From Acidimicrobiaceae bacterium (GTDB taxonomy: Bacteria > Actinomycetota > Acidimicrobiia > Acidimicrobiales > RAAP-2), in NCBI GenBank assembly GCA_003164275.1, contig PLSY01000416.1:306-5457 (forward strand): a stretch of DNA of 5,152 nt. The letters run 5' to 3'. Shown here piece after piece: positions 1 through 4,196 of this stretch. Every line of letters begins with the position of its first letter. The first letter of the stretch is position 1. A model generated the notes under the pieces. That model ran no database searches. It was not told the DNA's origin and saw only the letters and a list, made by a program, of their open reading frames with translations. Both the position numbers and the translations under genes were made by a program.

Positions 1-352
1 ACCAGAGCTCGTCGGTGACGAAGCAGGGCCGGACGAATCGGTCCAGTTGCTCGGAGGTACCGTGTCGCAGGAGCGTCGGGATGCCCATCCCCACTCCGAG
101 AGGGTTGCGCATGACCGCACTCTTGGCCCCGGCTGCCCTCATGTCCTCGTCGACGAATCGCTGGAGGCGGCCATCGAGATCCAGTCCGCCCCTGCCTCGT
201 GGCCAATCCACTCGAGCCAGCCCGGCGTCGAACTGCGCTGCGAAGAAGTCACGGGGCTCGAGGCGTGCCGGGTTTTGCTGCTGCAGAAATTCGCTGACCA
301 TCGATCGGACTAGCTCCGGGCCCCCATCGACCACCCGGGAGGGCACGGTCAT
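1..352 (-). CDS. Acyl-CoA dehydrogenase, N-terminal part (truncated by window edge)
   Basis: The first 117 residues of an FAD-dependent acyl-CoA dehydrogenase are visible; the rest lies beyond the left edge. These enzymes desaturate an acyl-CoA at C2-C3 and pass electrons to ETF. Recognisable family features are the helical N-terminal domain, FDAGLARVDWP at residues 41-51 followed by GRGGLDLD (53-60), NPLGVGMGIPTLLRHGTSEQ at 83-102, and the segment ending in DELW, which in this family normally runs directly into the CQLFSEPGAGSD-type FAD/substrate motif. The catalytic Glu region is not in the window. The ATG at 352-350 overlaps the stop of the upstream SDR as ATGA, so translation is probably coupled. 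No good Shine-Dalgarno sequence is visible, and a hairpin sits directly upstream of the start. The actinobacterial FadE type is common in fatty-acid and steroid side-chain degradation; substrate is unknown. The family call is solid. Whether it needs a partner subunit, as steroid-type heterotetrameric dehydrogenases do, cannot be judged. Confidence 0.88.
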   Translation of the reverse strand, partial: MTVPSRVVDGGPELVRSMVSEFLQQQNPARLEPRDFFAAQFDAGLARVDWPRGRGGLDLDGRLQRFVDEDMRAAGAKSAVMRNPLGVGMGIPTLLRHGTSEQLDRFVRPCFVTDELW

Positions 353-1149
353 GCGCTCGTCGTCGAGCGCTCGTTGGCGAACAGGGCCCAGGGACCACCA
401 CCGGCACTGAGGCCGCCATCGATCACCAGGCTCTGTCCGGTGATGTGGGAGGCCATATCCGAACAGAAAAATGCCACCGCCTCAGCGATTTCCACCGCAT
501 TGGCCAGGCGGCCATCAGGTGTTGCGGCCAGTACGGCCTCTTCGAATTGGCTGTACTTCTCGTGGGAATCGGTCTCCACCGATCCGGGGACAACGGTGTT
601 CACCGTCACGCCGGAGGCGGCCAGCTCGACGGCCAGCGAGCGGGTGAGCGACTCGTAGGCGGCCTTGGCTGCTCCCATCACTCCGTGCAGCGGAATGAAG
701 AACCGACTGTCCAGTCCGCTGATGGTGACGATGCGGCCGGTGCCGGGGAACAGCGGCTGACTTCGGCTGACCATTTGGATGAAGCTGCCGACCGTCGTGG
801 CCATGGTTCGATCGACGTGGCGGCGGGACTGCTCGACTACCGCCTTGATGGCGCCGGCCGCGGCATTGGCCACGAGGGTGTCGAGGCGTCCGAACTGGTC
901 GGTGATGGCGTCGAACATGGCGTCCACCTGCTTCTCGTCCTCGAGCTCAGCCTCACAGACGAGGACGGTATGTCCTGTGGAGCGCAGGGCGTCGGCCACA
1001 CCTTCGGCCAACTCGGGAGTGCGCCGACAGTGGATGACGAGCCCCTGGTGGGTGTCGGCTAGGCGTTCGATGCACGCTTTGCCGATACCTCTGCTGCTGC
1101 CGGTCACCAGGGCGACTTTGCCATTTGAGGACGCTGGAGAATGGCTCAT
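349..1149 (-). CDS. SDR-family oxidoreductase, FabL/enoyl-reductase-like, with the catalytic Tyr position occupied by His
   Basis: A 266-residue classical-size short-chain dehydrogenase/reductase. It has the Rossmann cofactor motif TGSSRGIG at 16-23, basic residues R42-R43 after beta-2 (which favour NADPH), NAAAG at 95-99 in place of NNAG, S144 in the active-site strand, K162, and the C-terminal GQSLVIDGG at 238-246. The segment from S144 through HGVMGAAKAAYESLTR and the later TDSHEKY...TPDGRL stretch resemble FabL-type enoyl reductases, which use Tyr-x6-Lys. Here the residue seven before K162 is H155 (codon CAC at 687-685), and no Tyr occupies the ordinary Tyr-x3-Lys position either (M158). 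The Asn of the helix-4 proton-relay position also appears absent (TTVGS at 118-122). The protein may therefore be a divergent reductase, use His as the acid, or be non-catalytic. AGGAAG at 1163-1158 lies 8 nt before the ATG, and the ATG overlaps the hydrolase stop as ATGA. The SDR call is firm; the reaction is unknown. Confidence 0.9.
   Translation of the reverse strand: MSHSPASSNGKVALVTGSSRGIGKACIERLADTHQGLVIHCRRTPELAEGVADALRSTGHTVLVCEAELEDEKQVDAMFDAITDQFGRLDTLVANAAAGAIKAVVEQSRRHVDRTMATTVGSFIQMVSRSQPLFPGTGRIVTISGLDSRFFIPLHGVMGAAKAAYESLTRSLAVELAASGVTVNTVVPGSVETDSHEKYSQFEEAVLAATPDGRLANAVEIAEAVAFFCSDMASHITGQSLVIDGGLSAGGGPWALFANERSTTSA
353..370 (-). other. RNA hairpin abutting the acyl-CoA dehydrogenase start codon
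   Basis: On the minus strand GCGCTCG and CGAGCGC form a perfect 7-bp, GC-rich stem with a 4-nt loop, and the stem ends immediately before the ATG (352-350). It covers the place of the ribosome binding site. It lies in the last codons of the upstream SDR, so ribosomes finishing that gene would melt it, which fits translational coupling at the ATGA overlap. The structure is seen in the sequence; the effect is inferred. Confidence 0.5.
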
Positions 1150-2030
1150 GGGATGGACTTCCTGGACACGCGATCGCCGGGCACCACTTCTTTCAGGAAC
1201 GCGATCACGGCGTCACTAAACTTGTCGTTGCGATCGCCGGCGACCATGTGCCCGGCCTCGGCCACGTCGACATGGCGGGTGTGGGGGGCAAGGGTCATGA
1301 AGTAGTCCACAGCCTCCGGAGCGACGAGCTCACTTCGTGCACCACGGATCAGCAGCATCGGAACACCGCGTTCACCGAGCCGGATGACCGCTCGGTCGAG
1401 TCGGTCGGTGTGTTGTGAGGCACTCGGCTTGTGTTTGCCGAACATGAACTGAGGATCCCAGTGCCAGCGCCAGCGTCCATCCGTTCCCAGTCGCAGATTC
1501 TTGCGAAGACCGGAAAGGTCGCTGGGCGGCGGACGCTCGGGAAGGTACTCGGAGATCGCCGCCGATGCTTCCTCCAGCGATGTAAAGCCCTCAGGGTTGG
1601 CTGCCATGAAGCCGTTGATCTGATCAGCGCCGCTCGGGAGGAAGCGAGTCGCGACATCCACCAGAACCAAGGCGGTCACTTCGATGTCCCGCTCAGCGAC
1701 CGCCAAGAGCGCGGACGCTCCGCCGATTGAAGCTCCGACGAGCGCCGCTGGCCTCGACAAGGAATCGGTGATACCTGAGATGTCATCACCGAGCCGGTCC
1801 AGCGAGTAGTCACCATCGGGAGCCCAGGTGGAATCTCCGTGCCCCCGCATGTCGTAGGCCAGGGCATAGAAACCCTCCTGCGCCAACTCGGTGACCGCCC
1901 AGTGCCAGGCGTGTCGGGTCTGACCGCCACCGTGGAGGAGGACGACAGGGGGATCGTCCGGGGAGCCTGCTGCTTCGGCGACCAGGCTGACGTCGCTGAG
2001 CTGGAGCGGTATGGATGAGGAGGTCATCAT
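1146..2030 (-). CDS. Alpha/beta-fold hydrolase
   Basis: A 294-residue serine hydrolase of the alpha/beta fold, probably cytoplasmic since no signal peptide is seen. The oxyanion-hole motif HGGGQTRHAW is at 33-42, YDMRGHGDS at 59-67, the nucleophile elbow G-A-S-I-G has S101, the acid position is in RGARSELVAPE with E234, and the catalytic His is H261 in EAGHMVAGDRNDKF. A full Ser-Glu-His triad is therefore plausible. The family includes esterases, epoxide hydrolases and C-C-bond (MhpC/HsaD-like) hydrolases, and the sequence alone does not say which. The ATG at 2030-2028 was chosen because it forms an ATGA overlap with the stop of the preceding SDR. An in-frame ATG 54 nt further upstream would add 18 low-complexity Arg-rich residues inside the SDR gene and is unlikely; the next codon (2027) is also ATG. 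The gene sits mid-operon between two SDRs, so its substrate is probably an intermediate of the same pathway. Confidence 0.88.
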   Translation of the reverse strand: MMTSSSIPLQLSDVSLVAEAAGSPDDPPVVLLHGGGQTRHAWHWAVTELAQEGFYALAYDMRGHGDSTWAPDGDYSLDRLGDDISGITDSLSRPAALVGASIGGASALLAVAERDIEVTALVLVDVATRFLPSGADQINGFMAANPEGFTSLEEASAAISEYLPERPPPSDLSGLRKNLRLGTDGRWRWHWDPQFMFGKHKPSASQHTDRLDRAVIRLGERGVPMLLIRGARSELVAPEAVDYFMTLAPHTRHVDVAEAGHMVAGDRNDKFSDAVIAFLKEVVPGDRVSRKSIP

Positions 2031-2908
2031 GCCGGAACAGCCGAAAACGGCTCGAGTGCTTCGACCAGCTCGACGGCGGTCCACCGTCGATTGCGCTCGA
2101 CCTGCTCATCGAGCCGCCACGGAGCCATGATCCCGACCGTGCCACCTCGCGTGGTGAATGTCGATCCGGTGAACGCGCACTGCTCAGAGGCGAGGTAGGC
2201 CACCAGCGGCGAATTGTTGGCGGGATCCCAAATGTCGAACTGGCCGTCCTCGGGAGGCTCTCCCATGAGGTCTCGGAGCCACTCGGTCGACGTGGTCATC
2301 TGGGTCCGAGCGGATGGCGCCACGCAGTTCGACTTGACGCCGTAGCGTCCCAACTCCTTGGCGCACACGATGCTGAACGAGGCGATTCCGGCCTTCGCCG
2401 CGCTGTAGTTCCCTTGCCCGGGGTTGCCGATGAGGCCGGAGTTCGACGACGTGTGGATGAGGCGACCCGACACCGGCGCACCGGACTTGGAGCGGGACCG
2501 CCAGTAGTCGGCCGCCCAGTGAGTCGGAACGAAATGGCCCTTCAAGTGCACCTTCACCACCAGATCCCAGTCATCTTCCGTCATGGTGACGATCGGCTTA
2601 TCCCGGACGACTCCCGCGTTGTTTACGACGGCGTCCAAACCGCCGAAGTGCTCGACCGCCTGGTCGATGAGTGCTCGTCCGCCCTCCCACGAGGTGATGT
2701 CCTCGGTGTTGGCGACCGCCTCCCCTCCCGCCGAGACGATCTCGTCCACAACCAGTTGGGCCGGCGCCAGTCCGCCGTTCTCGGCCGGACCGCCGAGGTC
2801 GTTGACCACTACCCGGGCTCCCTCCGAGGCGAGCAGTAGGGCGTGGCTCCTCCCAATTCCCTGTCCGCCGCCGGTGACCACGGCAACTCGGCCATCGAGG
2901 AGTCCCAT
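2027..2908 (-). CDS. SDR-family dehydrogenase, 17beta-HSD4/(3R)-hydroxyacyl-CoA dehydrogenase-like
   Basis: A 293-residue NAD-type short-chain dehydrogenase. It begins MGLLDGRVAVVTGGGQGIG, with the cofactor motif TGGGQGIG at 12-19, acidic D37 in NDLGG (indicating NAD+ over NADP+), NNAG at 96-99, the active-site strand HTSSNSG at 152-158, and the catalytic pair Y168 and K172 in NYSAAKAG. The VNDLGG, KVHLKGHF and CVAPSARTQMT signatures are those of the dehydrogenase domain of peroxisomal multifunctional enzyme type 2 (HSD17B4) and its stand-alone actinobacterial relatives, which oxidise 3-hydroxyacyl-CoAs or hydroxysteroids. The C-terminal tail (about 255-293) is the usual extension of that subgroup, without hydratase or SCP2 domains. 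The ATG at 2908 lies 5 nt after the Rieske stop. An upstream ATG at 3043 would overlap the Rieske gene by 130 nt and add non-homologous sequence. Catalytic residues are intact; the substrate (hydroxyacyl-CoA or a ring alcohol produced by the oxygenase) is an inference. Confidence 0.92.
   Translation of the reverse strand: MGLLDGRVAVVTGGGQGIGRSHALLLASEGARVVVNDLGGPAENGGLAPAQLVVDEIVSAGGEAVANTEDITSWEGGRALIDQAVEHFGGLDAVVNNAGVVRDKPIVTMTEDDWDLVVKVHLKGHFVPTHWAADYWRSRSKSGAPVSGRLIHTSSNSGLIGNPGQGNYSAAKAGIASFSIVCAKELGRYGVKSNCVAPSARTQMTTSTEWLRDLMGEPPEDGQFDIWDPANNSPLVAYLASEQCAFTGSTFTTRGGTVGIMAPWRLDEQVERNRRWTAVELVEALEPFSAVPA
2039..2052 (-). other. Small hairpin upstream of the hydrolase start
   Basis: AGCCG-TTTT-CGGCT on the minus strand, a perfect 5-bp stem with a 4-nt loop, ending 8 nt before the hydrolase ATG at 2030. 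It occupies the Shine-Dalgarno position and no ribosome binding site is visible there. The stem is short, so significance is uncertain. Confidence 0.3.
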
Positions 2909-2913
2909 CCGGG

Positions 2914-3933
2914 CTACGCCTCGACGTCCGCGGGAATCTGGGCGTCGGGATAGAACTGTCGTGACCACCGACGGAACGCGTTCATCTGGCGGGCCTCGAA
3001 CGGGCTGAACGGCGCCCGTTGGATGTACTGCTGATTCTCCCAAATGACCAGGTCCCGCTCGGTCTGGCGGATCTCGAACTTGAAGCGCTTGAGGGCCATC
3101 TCACCGGGCTCACCGGTCACTTCGTCGAAGTCGGACGCCTTGCAGGCCACCGTGCCGAAGAGATCGCAGTGCTCGTGGTCGATCGGGGTAATGGCCACGC
3201 CGTGGACGGAATCGTCCTGGTCGACGAACCGGGCAAAGGCGAATCCGAGCCCGTAGGTCCAGGTGTGCAGCTCAGCCCAATACGATCCGTCAGGGGACAG
3301 CCAGGTCTTGTCCTTCTTCGCACCGATGATGATCTCCCCTTTGGTATGGAAGATGTGGGGCTCCTCGTCTGCCTCGAAGATGTACAACCGGGTGGGTTCC
3401 GACCCCTTGTGAACCCACTGCTGATGCGCGGCATCGGTCTGGTTCTCCCAAGCGACCTGGGGCTGCATCCGCACGTTGGGATGAAGCTTGCGCAGCTGAG
3501 GTGAAGTGCGGAAGTCGGGGTTGTAGAACTCGTCGATCCTTGGTGGTTGCCAGTAGGGCTCCTGGCCGACATCGCTGTTCCACAGGTAGATCATGCCATT
3601 GCTCTCCGCGACGCTGTGTGGCACCAACTTCTGGATCTTGTTGGGCTGCTTGTCGTAGGGGATCTCGACGTTGTTGCCATCGGCGTCGTACTTCCAACCG
3701 TGATACGGGCATCGGATGCACTCCTCCTCGATGGTGCCTCCGTAACCGAGGTGGGCTCCCATGTGGGGGCAATAGGCGTCGAAGACCCGTGCCACCCCCG
3801 AAGCACTCCTCGAGAGGACCATGTCGGTATCGAAGTACTTGATCGGCTTCACCTCACCCGGCGCCAGCTCGTCCGACCACCCGATTTGGAACCACCCCGT
3901 TGGGAAGCTCTTGTACGGCAGATTCAACGGCAT
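2914..3933 (-). CDS. Rieske non-heme iron oxygenase, KshA-like terminal oxygenase
   Basis: A 339-residue oxygenase alpha subunit, first gene of the leftward operon. The N-terminal Rieske domain binds a [2Fe-2S] cluster through C55-x-H57 and C75-x2-H78 (YCPHMGAHLG and CIRCPYHGWK). The mononuclear iron site in the C-terminal domain is complete: N164, bridging D167, ligands H170 and H175 (ENQTDAAHQQWVH), and third ligand D294 (ERDLVIW). The N-x2-D-x2-H-x4-H spacing, the D-x2-IW motif and the end RRWSRQFYPD closely echo 3-ketosteroid 9alpha-hydroxylase oxygenase (KshA), though this protein is somewhat shorter than the ~385 residues I recall for KshA. Monooxygenation of a steroid-like or other polycyclic/hydrophobic substrate is therefore suggested but not proven. 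It needs electrons from a ferredoxin/reductase (KshB-type) that is not in the window. The ATG at 3933 is fixed by an AAGGAGA sequence just upstream. Family is certain, substrate is not. Confidence 0.95.
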   Translation of the reverse strand: MPLNLPYKSFPTGWFQIGWSDELAPGEVKPIKYFDTDMVLSRSASGVARVFDAYCPHMGAHLGYGGTIEEECIRCPYHGWKYDADGNNVEIPYDKQPNKIQKLVPHSVAESNGMIYLWNSDVGQEPYWQPPRIDEFYNPDFRTSPQLRKLHPNVRMQPQVAWENQTDAAHQQWVHKGSEPTRLYIFEADEEPHIFHTKGEIIIGAKKDKTWLSPDGSYWAELHTWTYGLGFAFARFVDQDDSVHGVAITPIDHEHCDLFGTVACKASDFDEVTGEPGEMALKRFKFEIRQTERDLVIWENQQYIQRAPFSPFEARQMNAFRRWSRQFYPDAQIPADVEA

Positions 3934-3937
3934 GGGA

Positions 3938-3944
3938 TCTCCTT
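3938..3944 (-). promoter_or_regulatory. Shine-Dalgarno sequence of the Rieske oxygenase gene
   Basis: AAGGAGA on the minus strand, 4 nt before the ATG, nearly perfectly complementary to the 16S rRNA 3' end. It decides the oxygenase start and is the strongest ribosome binding site of the operon, fitting a lead gene with abundant translation. Confidence 0.85.
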
Positions 3945-3979
3945 CATCACGCGGATGCGCTGCGGGCAGAATGGACCAT

Positions 3980-3989
3980 TAGAAAGCGG
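3980..3989 (+). repeat. Direct repeat TAGAAAGCGG, copy 1
   Basis: Exact 10-nt match to 4023-4032, 43 bp apart start to start (about four helical turns). CCAT precedes both copies, giving CCAT-TAGAAAGCGG here and CCATG-TAGAAAGCGG in the second. It may be a pair of binding sites on the same helix face. Confidence 0.45.
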
Positions 3990-4004
3990 ATGCTATCTAA
4001 GCAT
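3990..4004. repeat. Small inverted repeat ATGCT-N5-AGCAT
   Basis: ATGCT (3990-3994) and AGCAT (4000-4004) form a 5-bp palindrome with a 5-nt centre. It overlaps both -10 candidates of the leftward promoter and directly abuts the first copy of the TAGAAAGCGG direct repeat. The arms are short, so chance is a real alternative. Confidence 0.3.
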
Positions 4005-4011
4005 ACTGTAC

Positions 4012-4038
4012 ACAATGCCATGTAGAAAGCGGCATTGT
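4012..4038. repeat. Perfect 8-bp inverted repeat, candidate operator
   Basis: ACAATGCC (4012-4019) and its exact reverse complement GGCATTGT (4031-4038) are separated by 11 nt. The arm centres are about 19 bp apart, roughly two helical turns, as expected for a dimeric repressor such as a TetR- or GntR-family protein. It lies just upstream of, or overlaps the -35 of, the proposed leftward promoter. A hairpin or chance symmetry remains possible, but nothing here is coding. Confidence 0.5.
4023..4032 (+). repeat. Direct repeat TAGAAAGCGG, copy 2
   Basis: Second exact copy. It lies mostly in the 11-nt spacer of the 4012-4038 inverted repeat and reads TTTCTA in the minus-strand -35 position 17 nt from TATGCT. 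The overlap of repeat, inverted repeat and promoter candidate strengthens the view that this is a regulatory site. Confidence 0.45.
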
Positions 4039-4152
4039 CCGTGAGTGGCGGAGCTCCAGTGATTCAATAGTGAGTGTCTGCTACCATACGCCGGAGAGTC
4101 GAGGGCCAAGGGAGATCCTCGTGCTCTGACCTGCGCCGGCCCGGCCATGCGC

Positions 4153-4162
4153 CGACGCGTCG
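4153..4162. repeat. 10-bp palindrome CGACGCGTCG
   Basis: A perfect palindrome between the intergenic repeats and the ligase ribosome binding site, ending 34 nt before the GTG start. It is GC-rich in a GC-rich genome, so it may be chance; if real it would affect only the rightward gene. Confidence 0.2.
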
Positions 4163-4184
4163 AATGAGCGATGATGAGAGAAGA

Positions 4185-4192
4185 GGGGGAGG
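4185..4192 (+). promoter_or_regulatory. Shine-Dalgarno sequence of the acyl-CoA synthetase gene
   Basis: GGGGGAGG, ending 4 nt before the GTG at 4197. It favours that start over the in-frame ATG at 4164, which has no ribosome binding site in front of it and would add MSDDERRGGGH. Confidence 0.7.
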
Positions 4193-4196
4193 TCAC

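Larger units (their letters stand above)
3934..4196. promoter_or_regulatory. Divergent intergenic promoter/operator region
   Basis: 263 bp between the leftward oxygenase operon and the rightward acyl-CoA synthetase gene. I see no gene in it, but it must carry both promoters. The half nearer the oxygenase (about 3977-4038) is visibly more AT-rich than the rest and contains all of the repeat symmetry. A weak minus-strand -10 candidate, TATGCT (4005-4000), has TTTCTA (4028-4023) 17 nt upstream; TAGCAT (3995-3990) is an alternative -10. For the plus strand, TACCAT (4082-4087) fits the actinobacterial TAnnnT pattern but lacks a convincing -35. No KstR-type (AACnnGTT core) or KstR2-type (CAAGnnCTTG) operator was found here. 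That both transcription units are controlled together is inference. Confidence 0.6.

Noticed and set aside
445..1062. Plus-strand open frame (205 codons) opposite the FabL-like SDR
   Set aside because: The complementary strand carries clear SDR motifs and ATGA-coupled boundaries; this frame has a His/Gly-rich low-complexity translation and no ribosome binding site.
2015..2839. Long plus-strand open frame (274 codons) opposite the HSD17B4-like SDR
   Set aside because: It is the antisense frame of a gene with intact SDR motifs. The Arg/Gly/His-rich translation shows no family signature and follows from high-GC codon bias on the other strand.
2909..3043. N-terminal extension of the SDR to the ATG at 3043
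   Set aside because: The added 45 residues are antisense-like, Arg/Pro-rich sequence overlapping the oxygenase C-terminus, while family members start at the MGLLDGRVAVVTGG segment.
3924..3947. Seven-codon open frame (MKEIPCR) overlapping the oxygenase start
   Set aside because: It starts at an ATG inside the Shine-Dalgarno region and has no ribosome binding site of its own. It is most likely a by-product of the sequence around AAGGAGA.
3547..4044. Plus-strand open frame running from the oxygenase gene into the intergenic region
   Set aside because: It is mostly antisense to the Rieske domain with its conserved Cys/His ligands, has no recognisable motif and ends inside the regulatory repeats.
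4101..4120. GAGG...CCTC short symmetry in the ligase leader
   Set aside because: Four-base arms in GC-rich DNA are expected by chance, and no T-run follows that would make it a terminator.
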